Source: an uncultured Succinatimonas sp.
GTDB taxonomy: Bacteria > Pseudomonadota > Gammaproteobacteria > Enterobacterales > Succinivibrionaceae
Assembly (NCBI RefSeq): GCF_905203285.1
Contig: NZ_CAJKVK010000111.1
Span: 1 to 5,553, forward strand
Length of the DNA: 5,553 nucleotides
Direction of reading: 5' to 3'
Part shown: piece after piece, positions 1-5,467 of the stretch
How the letters are laid out: each line of letters begins with the position of its first letter
How positions within the stretch are numbered: position 1 is the stretch's first letter
The notes under the pieces: generated by a model
The model's database searches: none
What the model was told of the DNA's origin: nothing
The model's input: the letters and a program-made list of their open reading frames with translations, nothing else
Program-made: the position numbers and the translations under genes

Positions 1-76
1 CAAAAGTGCCGCTGTCATTTTCCTCTTTTTATTTGAAAATCATAATTTCCGATAAACGCTACCTTTTATTTTGCTG

Positions 77-131
77 TTACAAAAAGATATTAACTCTTGC
101 TTAACGTTTTTTAAGCAGGTTGTTTTTGTAA
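77..131. repeat. Nested inverted repeat upstream of the fmdB-aspS unit
   Basis: An outer 9-bp inverted repeat (TTACAAAAA at 77-85, TTTTTGTAA at 123-131) encloses an inner stem (96-104 with 111-119). The pairing is read directly from the sequence. The surroundings are AT-rich, so part of the outer pairing could be chance. A related TTGTAAAAA string recurs at 154-162, just before the candidate promoter. The element could be a folded transcript end from an upstream gene or a protein-binding region. Nothing in the sequence decides between these. Confidence 0.4.
96..127 (+). terminator. Possible intrinsic terminator of a gene left of the window
   Basis: Bases 96-104 (CTTGCTTAA) pair with 111-119 (TTAAGCAGG) in a 9-bp stem with one G-T wobble and a 6-base loop. 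TTGTTTTT follows at 120-127. This is the shape of a plus-strand intrinsic terminator, but the stem is AT-rich and so weak. It would fit the end of a gene that lies before the window and would insulate the fmdB promoter. No gene end is recognisable in bases 1-95, so the assignment is tentative. Confidence 0.35.
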
Positions 132-189
132 AAAGGACTTAAACTCTGTTTGATTGTAAAAAATTACAGCAAATTAATCCGAAATTTTC

Positions 190-195
190 TATAAT
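190..195 (+). promoter_or_regulatory. Candidate -10 box for fmdB-aspS-yebC
   Basis: A perfect TATAAT lies 45 bases before the fmdB start codon, predicting a leader of roughly 40 bases. No good -35 hexamer sits 16-18 bases upstream. The nearest TTGACA-like string, TTACAG at 164-169, is 20 bases away. In AT-rich DNA a TATAAT can arise by chance, but position and orientation suit a promoter for the following unit. Confidence 0.45.
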
Positions 196-240
196 ATATC
201 GTTTTTTAGTATTTTTTACTTGATAAGCGGAAGGCTTAAA

Positions 241-471
241 ATGCCAGTTTATGAATATAAATGTAAAAATTGTAATGAGAGAATTACTGTAAAACAAGGA
301 ATTAAAGATCCTCGTTTGGTTGTTTGTCCTCATTGTGGACAGGAATCTTTAGAGCGACTTATATCGTTGTCCGGTTTTGAATTAAAAGGAAGTGGTTGGT
401 TCGGCAGATCTGCAGATCACAATCCATCAGCTTCTCATTGTTCATGTGACAATTGCCCGCATAAGAGATAA
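241..471 (+). CDS. FmdB-family zinc-ribbon protein
   Basis: This encodes a 76-residue soluble protein with no signal peptide or membrane segment. The opening MPVYEYKC and the later string GFELKGSGWF (45-54) are hallmarks of the FmdB (CxxC_CxxC_SSSS) family. Two CxxC knuckles, C8/C11 and C29/C32, should bind one zinc ion. The C-terminal tail adds a second cluster (H66, C67, C69, C72, H74). The family is named after a proposed regulator of formamidase in Methylophilus, but its general role is unsettled, so no specific function is claimed. ATG 241 is chosen because it gives the family-typical N-terminus and has a GGAAGG ribosome-binding site at 229-234. An in-frame TTG at 220 would add seven unrelated residues. 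The stop is 9 bases before aspS, implying co-transcription. A small FmdB gene next to aspS is, from memory, a recurrent arrangement in proteobacteria. Confidence 0.9.
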   Translation: MPVYEYKCKNCNERITVKQGIKDPRLVVCPHCGQESLERLISLSGFELKGSGWFGRSADHNPSASHCSCDNCPHKR

Positions 472-475
472 GAGG
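471..475 (+). promoter_or_regulatory. Ribosome-binding site of aspS
   Basis: AGAGG begins on the last base of the fmdB stop codon and lies 5 bases before ATG 481, or 11 before ATG 487. Spacing favours 481. Alignment with E. coli AspRS, which begins MRTEYC, matches the second Met (MRSLYC), so the true start remains open between the two. Confidence 0.5.
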
Positions 476-480
476 TTGTT

Positions 481-2250
481 ATGTCAATGCGTTCACTTTA
501 TTGCGCTGAAGTTAATAGTGCTCATGTCGGTGAGCAGGTGACTTTGTGCGGATGGGTAAATCGTCGCCGTGATTTGGGCGGTCTTATTTTTATTGATTTG
601 CGTGATAGAAGCGGTATTGTTCAGGTTGTTTTTGAACCAGATAATCAAGAGTTGCACGCTAAAGCTTCAACCTTGCGCGGCGAGTATTGCATAAAGGTTG
701 TCGGTTCAGTAAAGGCACGCCCCGCTGATCAAGTTAATAGTAAGATGGCAACCGGCGAGATTGAAGTTTATGCTGCTGATTTGACCATTTTTAATAAGGC
801 AGCTCCTCTTCCGATTGATTTTAATCAGGATAATACCGAAGAGCAGAGATTACGTTATCGTTATCTTGATTTGCGTCGTCCGGAAATGGTTCATAAGATG
901 ACCGTACGTGCAGCGATAACTCGTTATGTACGTCATTTCCTTGATGAGCACGGGTTTCTTGATATTGAAACTCCGATGCTTACAAAGGCAACTCCTGAAG
1001 GCGCACGCGATTATTTAGTTCCTTCTCGTATTCATCATGGCAAGTTTTATGCTTTACCTCAATCTCCGCAGCTTTTTAAGCAGTTATTGATGATTGCCGG
1101 CTATGATCGTTATTATCAGATTGTAAAGTGCTTCCGTGACGAAGATTTGCGTGCAGATCGTCAGCCTGAATTTACTCAGATTGATGTTGAAACATCGTTT
1201 ATGACTTCTCAAGATGTCCGTGACATTATGGAAGAAATGATGGTCGGCTTATTTAAGGAAATAGCCGGATATGATTTGGGTAAACTTCCTGTCATGCGCT
1301 ACGATGAGGCTATGGAGCGTTTCGGATCAGATAAACCTGATTTGCGTATTTCTTATGAGCTTCATACTCTTTGTGATGCTGTCCGCAACAGTGAATTTAA
1401 GGTATTGTCTGTCCCTGCTAACGATCCGGATTCAAGAGTTGTCGGTTTTGCCGTTCCTGGCGGAGCTGCAATGACCCGTCGAGAAATTGATGGATATACT
1501 GATTTTGTTAAAAAATTAGGTGCCTCAGGATTAATTTGGATTAAAGTCAATGACCTTGAGAAAGGTTCTGAAGGGTTGCATTCTTCGATTGCAAAACATG
1601 TAACCCCGGATGAATTGATGTCTTTAGTTACAATGGCTCAGGCTAAATCAGGCGATATCGTTTTCATCGGAGCTGGTAAGCACAATAAGATTTCAACTGT
1701 AATGGGTGCTTTACGTTTGCAGACTGCAAAAGACAAAGGTTTTGTGGCTGACGGTTATAAAGCATTGTGGGTTATCGACTTCCCGATGTTTGAGATGACT
1801 GAAGAGGCCGGACTTACTGCAATGCATCATCCTTTTACTGCTCCGTCAGGCGTAACTCCTGAAGAGTTGATCGCAAATCCTATGTCCGTGTATGCAGATG
1901 CTTATGATTTGGTTATCAACGGTTATGAATCAGGCGGCGGCTCTGTGCGTATTTATGATGAGAATATGCAGCAAGCCGTATTTAAGGTTTTAGGTATTAC
2001 TGATAGCGAAGCGAGAGAAAAATTCGGCTTCCTGTTAGATGCTTTATCTTTTGGCGCACCTCCTCATGCAGGACTTGCTTTCGGTCTTGATCGTGTAACA
2101 ATGCTGTTAACCGGTACCGACAATATTCGTGATGTAATTGCATTCCCTAAGACAACTGCAGCAGCATGTCTTATGACACAGGCTCCTAATGTCGCTTCAC
2201 CTGATGCATTAAAAGAGCTTGCAATTGCGATTACAGATATGGAGCAGTAG
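481..2250 (+). CDS. aspS: Aspartyl-tRNA synthetase (AspRS)
   Basis: A class IIb aminoacyl-tRNA synthetase that activates aspartate with ATP and loads it onto tRNA-Asp in the cytosol as a homodimer. At 589 residues it matches the usual bacterial length (590 in E. coli). The N-terminal OB-fold anticodon-binding domain covers about 1-110, with R30, F37 and Q48 at the places of E. coli anticodon-contacting residues. Class II motif 1 lies around 158-183 (GFLDIETPMLTKATPEGAR). QSPQ is at 195-198. Motif 2 is FRDEDLRADRQPEFTQID (218-235, R219). The bacterial-type insertion domain spans about 290-420. Motif 3 is GLAFGLDRVTMLLTG (531-545, R538 binding ATP). The close likeness to the gammaproteobacterial enzyme suggests a discriminating AspRS specific for tRNA-Asp, an inference. 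The gene is probably co-transcribed with the fmdB homologue and yebC. The start could be two codons later, at 487. Confidence 0.98.
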   Translation: MSMRSLYCAEVNSAHVGEQVTLCGWVNRRRDLGGLIFIDLRDRSGIVQVVFEPDNQELHAKASTLRGEYCIKVVGSVKARPADQVNSKMATGEIEVYAADLTIFNKAAPLPIDFNQDNTEEQRLRYRYLDLRRPEMVHKMTVRAAITRYVRHFLDEHGFLDIETPMLTKATPEGARDYLVPSRIHHGKFYALPQSPQLFKQLLMIAGYDRYYQIVKCFRDEDLRADRQPEFTQIDVETSFMTSQDVRDIMEEMMVGLFKEIAGYDLGKLPVMRYDEAMERFGSDKPDLRISYELHTLCDAVRNSEFKVLSVPANDPDSRVVGFAVPGGAAMTRREIDGYTDFVKKLGASGLIWIKVNDLEKGSEGLHSSIAKHVTPDELMSLVTMAQAKSGDIVFIGAGKHNKISTVMGALRLQTAKDKGFVADGYKALWVIDFPMFEMTEEAGLTAMHHPFTAPSGVTPEELIANPMSVYADAYDLVINGYESGGGSVRIYDENMQQAVFKVLGITDSEAREKFGFLLDALSFGAPPHAGLAFGLDRVTMLLTGTDNIRDVIAFPKTTAAACLMTQAPNVASPDALKELAIAITDMEQ

Positions 2251-2271
2251 CTCTTAGTTAGAATTAAACCA

Positions 2272-2291
2272 ACAGAATTTAACGATTCTGT
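2272..2291 (+). other. Small hairpin in the aspS-yebC gap
   Basis: ACAGAAT (2272-2278) pairs perfectly with ATTCTGT (2285-2291) around a 6-base loop. Only CTTT follows, so it is a poor terminator. It ends 5 bases before the yebC ribosome-binding site (AAGGAG, 2297-2302). It could modulate readthrough or mRNA processing between the genes, or be chance. The 62-base gap holds no separate promoter that I can recognise. Confidence 0.35.
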
Positions 2292-2312
2292 CTTTAAAGG
2301 AGAAGAATAAAC

Positions 2313-3071
2313 ATGTCAGGACACTCAAAATGGGCTAACATCCGTTTCCGTAAAGCAGCACAGGATGCTAAGCGCGGTAAGATTTTTACTAAGTTGATTC
2401 GTGAAATTACAACTGCTGCAAGAATGGGCGGTGGAGATGAAAGCAGCAATCCGCGTTTGCGTTCTGCAGTTGTCGCTGCATTAGCTCAGAATATGACTCG
2501 CGATACTATTAAGCGTGCAATTGAACGCGGTGTCGGCGGAGGCGAAGGTACCGATCTTGAGACTATAGTTTATGAAGGTTACGGTGTCGGCGGTGTTGCC
2601 GTTATGGTTGAATGCATGACTGACAATCGCAATCGTACAGCATCTGAAGTTCGTCATGCTTTTACTAAGTTTGGCGGTAATTTAGGCTCTTCAGGCTCAG
2701 TTAACTATCTCTTCACTAAAAAAGGCGTTGTAAGCTTTATTCCTGATGAAAGCGGCAATATGGCTTTAGATGAAGAAAAAGCAATGGATATTGCTCTTGA
2801 GGCTGGTGCTGATGACGTTGTGACCAATGAAGACGGTTCAATTGACGTTTATACCTCACCAGAGGCTTTCCCTGCCGTTGTCGATGCCTTTAATGACAAC
2901 AACATTAAGCCGGATAACGCTCAGGTTACAATGACACCGTCAACTGAAGCTGATTTGGATGCCGATACCGCGGTTAAATTTATGAGAATGATTGACGCTC
3001 TTGAAGATCTTGATGATGTTCAAGAGGTTTATCACAACGCTTCAATTCCTGATGACGTAAACCTTGATTAA
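2313..3071 (+). CDS. yebC: YebC/PmpR family (TACO1-like) regulator
   Basis: A 252-residue cytoplasmic protein that aligns along its whole length with E. coli YebC (246 residues). The start MSGHSKWANIRFRKAAQDAKRG (1-22) is diagnostic. Other conserved strings are GKIFTKLIREI (22-32), NMTRDTIKRAIERG (60-73), YEGYGVGG (87-94), DNRNRTASEVRHAF (104-117), GGNLGSSGSV (121-130) and DDVQEVYHN (234-242). Family members are described as DNA-binding regulators (PmpR in Pseudomonas represses quinolone signalling) and as translation factors that help ribosomes through difficult peptide stretches (mitochondrial TACO1 and bacterial relatives). The sequence does not say which role applies here. The loop around 143-156 is six or seven residues longer than in E. 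coli. AAGGAG lies 10 bases before the ATG. In E. coli and many relatives yebC follows aspS closely and precedes ruvC; here rpoD comes next. Confidence 0.96.
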   Translation: MSGHSKWANIRFRKAAQDAKRGKIFTKLIREITTAARMGGGDESSNPRLRSAVVAALAQNMTRDTIKRAIERGVGGGEGTDLETIVYEGYGVGGVAVMVECMTDNRNRTASEVRHAFTKFGGNLGSSGSVNYLFTKKGVVSFIPDESGNMALDEEKAMDIALEAGADDVVTNEDGSIDVYTSPEAFPAVVDAFNDNNIKPDNAQVTMTPSTEADLDADTAVKFMRMIDALEDLDDVQEVYHNASIPDDVNLD

Positions 3072-3080
3072 AACGTTTTT

Positions 3081-3135
3081 GGAAATTATCTGAAAAAATA
3101 TATGAAATAAATTTGCTTTTTTCAGATTCATTTCC
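3081..3135. repeat. Long inverted repeat after yebC
   Basis: Left arm 3081-3098 (GGAAAT, T, ATCTGAAAAAA) pairs with right arm 3117-3135 (TTTTTTCAGAT, TC, ATTTCC). That gives 17 Watson-Crick pairs interrupted by one small asymmetric internal loop and closed by an 18-base loop. It starts 9 bases after the yebC stop. The A-rich/T-rich inner arms resemble a terminator, but no T-tract follows the stem. It could protect the 3' end of the yebC message or act as a weak terminator. Its right arm overlaps the candidate -35 of rpoD. Confidence 0.55.
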
Positions 3136-3141
3136 TATATA
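3113..3141 (+). promoter_or_regulatory. Weak candidate promoter for rpoD
   Basis: TTGCTT (3113-3118) and TATATA (3136-3141) are separated by 17 bases. Both hexamers are imperfect, and overlapping alternatives exist (for example TATAAC at 3140-3145). Transcription from here would begin near 3148, placing the 3153-3179 stem-loop almost at the 5' end of the rpoD message. rpoD would need its own promoter if the following hairpin terminates the upstream unit. Confidence 0.3.
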
Positions 3142-3152
3142 TAACGTGTTGT

Positions 3153-3183
3153 GCGGGGAAGAGATGTTCTCTTTCCCGCCTTT
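3153..3183 (+). terminator. Strong hairpin between yebC and rpoD
   Basis: GCGGGGAAGAGA (3153-3164) pairs with TCTCTTTCCCGC (3168-3179) in a 12-bp stem with one G-T wobble and a TGT loop. The base after the stem is C, followed by only three T residues (3181-3183). Stem strength suits an intrinsic terminator of the fmdB-aspS-yebC unit, but the T-tract is short. It may instead be a stable 5' leader stem of rpoD, which begins 44 bases later. Read on the minus strand it has no T-tract. Confidence 0.5.
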
Positions 3184-3209
3184 GTGTCAAATAAGAACTA
3201 GATTTTTAT

Positions 3210-3224
3210 AGCGGAAAGCTCAAA
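3210..3224 (+). promoter_or_regulatory. Ribosome-binding region of rpoD
   Basis: GGAAAG (3213-3218) lies 8 bases before ATG 3227, a modest Shine-Dalgarno match. The surrounding 15 bases, AGCGGAAAGCTCAAA, match 13 of 15 positions of the segment before the fmdB start (226-240). The ATG fits the conserved N-terminus of gammaproteobacterial sigma-70. Confidence 0.6.
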
Positions 3225-3226
3225 GC

Positions 3227-5173
3227 ATGGATAATAATTCAGCAAGTACCGAGTTTAAGCAGTTGATTGCTCGAGGCAAAGAGCAAGGCTATCTTACTAT
3301 TGAAGAAATTAACGATTTAATTCCGCCGGACATTATCAGCGGAGATCAACTTTCTGTTTTTATTCAAACATTCATTGATATGGGTATCAATGTATGTGAG
3401 ACTCCGCCGGATCCTGATGATATCTTATTAAGCGATAGCTCTCAGGCTGCAGAAGAAGACGTAGAAACTGTTGCAAATCAGCTTGATAGTACTGTTGATA
3501 TCGGTAGAACGACAGATCCTGTTCGCATGTATATGCGAGAGATGGGGAATGTTTCACTTCTTACCAGAAAAGACGAAATTGAGATTTCAAAGCGCATTGA
3601 ACGCGGTACTAATGATGTACAGATGTGCATTGTTGAATATCCTCTTGCGATGGATGAACTTTTCCGTCGCTATGATGAGGCGTTAGCTCCAGATTCTGAA
3701 ATCAGATTAGGCGATATCGTCGTAGGTTTTGCCGAGCCGTCAAAAGAAGAGATCAATATTGATATTGACGATAGTGTTGAAACCGAAGAAGATATTGAAA
3801 AATTAATTGATGAAGAAGAATCTGCAGAAGAGCAGTTAGAAGAAGCAAAAGAAGAAAAGACGGTTAAAGCCAAAAAAGGTAAAAAAGCTAAAATTGAAGA
3901 AGAGCCGGATTCTGAGGATGATGAAGATGATGATTCAGCATCACAGGCCGATTCAGGTCCCGATCCTGAGCTTGTAAAACAGAAATTTACCGAACTTAGG
4001 ATTCAATACGAAAAAGTAGTAGCAGCTCACGCGAAAAAAGGTTCTGCTGCAGCAAAGAAATATAAGCAGGAACTGCAGAAATTATCTGAAATGTTTTCAA
4101 CTTTCAGATTGGTTCCGCAAGTTCTTGATTCTTTGTTGCGTAAGATGCATGACATGATGGATCGCGTTAAAAATCAAGATCATAGAATTCGTGAGATTGC
4201 AGTTAACATTTGCGGTATGAAGCTTGATGAGCTTAAAGCTCTTTATACTGATTCCGAACAAGAATCAGATATGGCATGGTTTGATAAGGCTCTTAAGAGT
4301 AAAAAACCTTATGTCGCAAAATTAAAGGATTATCGTCCTGTAATTGAAGAATGCGTTGGGGCTTTAAAAGAAGTAGAAACTGAATCAGGTATTTCTATTG
4401 CGCGTTTACGCGATTTATCTCGTCGCGTCATGATGGGCGATGCAATGGCCAAAAAAGCTAAAAAGGAAATGGTTGAAGCTAATTTGCGTTTAGTTATTTC
4501 CATTGCTAAGAAATACACAAACCGCGGTTTGCAATTCCTTGATTTAATTCAAGAAGGCAATATCGGTTTGATGAAAGCTGTTGATAAATTTGAATATCGT
4601 CGCGGATATAAGTTCTCTACTTATGCTACATGGTGGATCCGTCAGGCAATTACCCGTTCTATTGCAGATCAGGCTCGTACGATTCGTATTCCTGTGCATA
4701 TGATTGAAACTATTAACAAGTTAAATCGTATTTCACGTCAAATGCTGCAGGAGAAAGGTCGTGAGCCTACTCCTGAAGAGCTGGCAGAGAAAATGGGCTT
4801 ACCGGAGGACAAGATCCGCAAGGTTATGAAAATCGCCAAAGAGCCTATATCTTTGGAAACTCCTGTAGGTGACGATGATGATTCGCATTTGGGAGATTTT
4901 ATTGAGGATAGCTCAATTGTTGTTCCTGCCGAAGCTGCTACATCAGAAAGCCTGAAGAACGCAATTAATAATGTCCTTGATGAAATGCCGCCGCGTGAGG
5001 CTCAGGTATTAAGAATGCGTTTTGGTATTGGTATGCCTTCTGATCATACTTTAGAAGAGGTAGGCCGTCAGTTTGGTGTAACACGCGAGCGTATTCGTCA
5101 GATTGAAGCAAAGGCTTTACGTAAATTAAGACATCCTTGCCGCTCTGCTGGCTTAAGAGGATTCCTCGATTAG
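3227..5173 (+). CDS. rpoD: RNA polymerase primary sigma factor, sigma-70
   Basis: The 648-residue housekeeping sigma factor binds core RNA polymerase and recognises -10 and -35 promoter elements. Region 1.1, which keeps free sigma off DNA, covers about 1-80. Region 1.2 is about 96-128 (TTDPVRMYMREMG). A long non-conserved region runs to about 405, with acidic blocks around 176-210 and 224-237 and a basic block at 213-222 (VKAKKGKKAK). Region 2 begins near 413. FSTYATWWIRQAITRSIADQ (463-482) holds the -10 melting and recognition residues, including W469, W470, Q473 and T476, offset by 36 from E. coli. Region 3 spans about 490-560. Region 4.2 has VTRERIRQIEAKALRKLRH (618-636), the -35 recognition helix. 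The 35 extra residues relative to E. coli (613) lie in the non-conserved region. The tail HPCRSAGLRGFLD departs from the usual HPSRSxxLRSFLD pattern. In most relatives rpoD follows rpsU-dnaG; here it follows yebC and ends in its own terminator. Confidence 0.98.
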   Translation: MDNNSASTEFKQLIARGKEQGYLTIEEINDLIPPDIISGDQLSVFIQTFIDMGINVCETPPDPDDILLSDSSQAAEEDVETVANQLDSTVDIGRTTDPVRMYMREMGNVSLLTRKDEIEISKRIERGTNDVQMCIVEYPLAMDELFRRYDEALAPDSEIRLGDIVVGFAEPSKEEINIDIDDSVETEEDIEKLIDEEESAEEQLEEAKEEKTVKAKKGKKAKIEEEPDSEDDEDDDSASQADSGPDPELVKQKFTELRIQYEKVVAAHAKKGSAAAKKYKQELQKLSEMFSTFRLVPQVLDSLLRKMHDMMDRVKNQDHRIREIAVNICGMKLDELKALYTDSEQESDMAWFDKALKSKKPYVAKLKDYRPVIEECVGALKEVETESGISIARLRDLSRRVMMGDAMAKKAKKEMVEANLRLVISIAKKYTNRGLQFLDLIQEGNIGLMKAVDKFEYRRGYKFSTYATWWIRQAITRSIADQARTIRIPVHMIETINKLNRISRQMLQEKGREPTPEELAEKMGLPEDKIRKVMKIAKEPISLETPVGDDDDSHLGDFIEDSSIVVPAEAATSESLKNAINNVLDEMPPREAQVLRMRFGIGMPSDHTLEEVGRQFGVTRERIRQIEAKALRKLRHPCRSAGLRGFLD

Positions 5174-5197
5174 TTTACGAGGTTTTGTTTGAAATTC

Positions 5198-5228
5198 AGG
5201 CAGGCTTTGTTCCTGCCTTTATTTTTAT
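5198..5228 (+). terminator. Intrinsic terminator of rpoD
   Basis: AGGCAGG (5198-5204) pairs with CCTGCCT (5212-5218) around a 7-base loop, followed at once by TTATTTTTAT. The GC-rich stem and T-rich tract, 24 bases after the rpoD stop, make a standard rho-independent terminator. On the minus strand the stem is not followed by a T-tract, so it should not stop transcription from the convergent tRNA genes. Confidence 0.88.
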
Positions 5229-5230
5229 AA

Positions 5231-5263
5231 GAAGAAGTAAAGAAGAAGTAAAGAAGAAGTAAA
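5231..5263. repeat. Three perfect 11-bp tandem repeats (GAAGAAGTAAA)
   Basis: The unit GAAGAAGTAAA occurs three times without interruption or mismatch at 5231-5241, 5242-5252 and 5253-5263, directly after the rpoD terminator. A degenerate purine-rich stretch continues around 5280-5292. On the minus strand the repeat is pyrimidine-rich and nearly G-free (TTTACTTCTTC), downstream of the tRNA-Ser genes. It contains no gene and looks like a short minisatellite that could vary in copy number between strains. It also contributes to an AAAGAT/ATCTTT micro-hairpin at 5261-5276. Confidence 0.9.
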
Positions 5264-5331
5264 GATAAATATCTTTGAATGAAGAAAGAAGGTCTCTAGA
5301 TAGAAACTATTAAATGCGGATATCTAAAAAA

Positions 5332-5422
5332 TGGCGGAAAAGGGGGGATTCGAACCCCCGAACCCAAAAATTGGGTTGCCGCATTTCGAGTGCGGTGCAT
5401 TCGACCACTCTGCCACTTTTCC
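5332..5422 (-). tRNA. tRNA-Ser (anticodon CGA)
   Basis: Read on the minus strand from 5422, this folds as a complete class II tRNA of 88 bases plus an encoded CCA (5332-5334). The acceptor stem is GGAAAAG (5422-5416) with CTTTTCC (5342-5336), and the discriminator base is G. The D-stem is GCA/TGC. The anticodon stem CCGCA/TGCGG has loop CTCGAAA, giving anticodon CGA (5388-5386), which reads UCG. The long variable arm is AACCCAA/TTGGGTT with a TTT loop, as expected for serine. The T-arm is GGGGG-TTCGAAT-CCCCC. The upstream neighbour on the same strand is tRNA-Ser(GGA), 45 bases away, so the two are probably processed from one transcript. T6 follows CCA directly (5331-5326). Confidence 0.97.
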
Positions 5423-5467
5423 GAATAAAATATTTGCAATATAAGGAGTAAATATGAAAATAAAGAC

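Noticed and set aside
220..240. TTG start for the FmdB protein seven codons upstream
   Set aside because: ATG 241 gives the conserved MPVYEYKC N-terminus and has a well-placed GGAAGG. The extra residues match nothing in the family.
139..333. Minus-strand 64-residue open frame overlapping the start of fmdB
   Set aside because: AT-rich composition, antisense to a recognisable gene and its promoter region, with no motif.
1271..1550. Alternative open frames inside aspS (plus 1271-1474, minus 1362-1550)
   Set aside because: Both are fully contained within the conserved AspRS coding frame and are shadows of it.
3471..3873. Alternative open frames inside rpoD (plus 3471-3686, minus 3670-3873)
   Set aside because: The minus frame is the serine-rich complement of the acidic sigma-70 segment. 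Neither has a ribosome-binding site or family signature.
3770..3960. Acidic/lysine-rich segment of RpoD as a foreign domain fusion
   Set aside because: E. coli sigma-70 has an acidic low-complexity stretch at the same place, and flanking homology is continuous. It is best read as expansion of a variable region.
4330..4518. Minus-strand open frame inside rpoD
   Set aside because: It is antisense to conserved sigma-70 coding sequence with no independent support.
5231..5263. Tandem 11-bp repeats as a CRISPR array or origin iterons
   Set aside because: Units are too short and lack spacers, and there are no cas or replication genes or DnaA boxes nearby.
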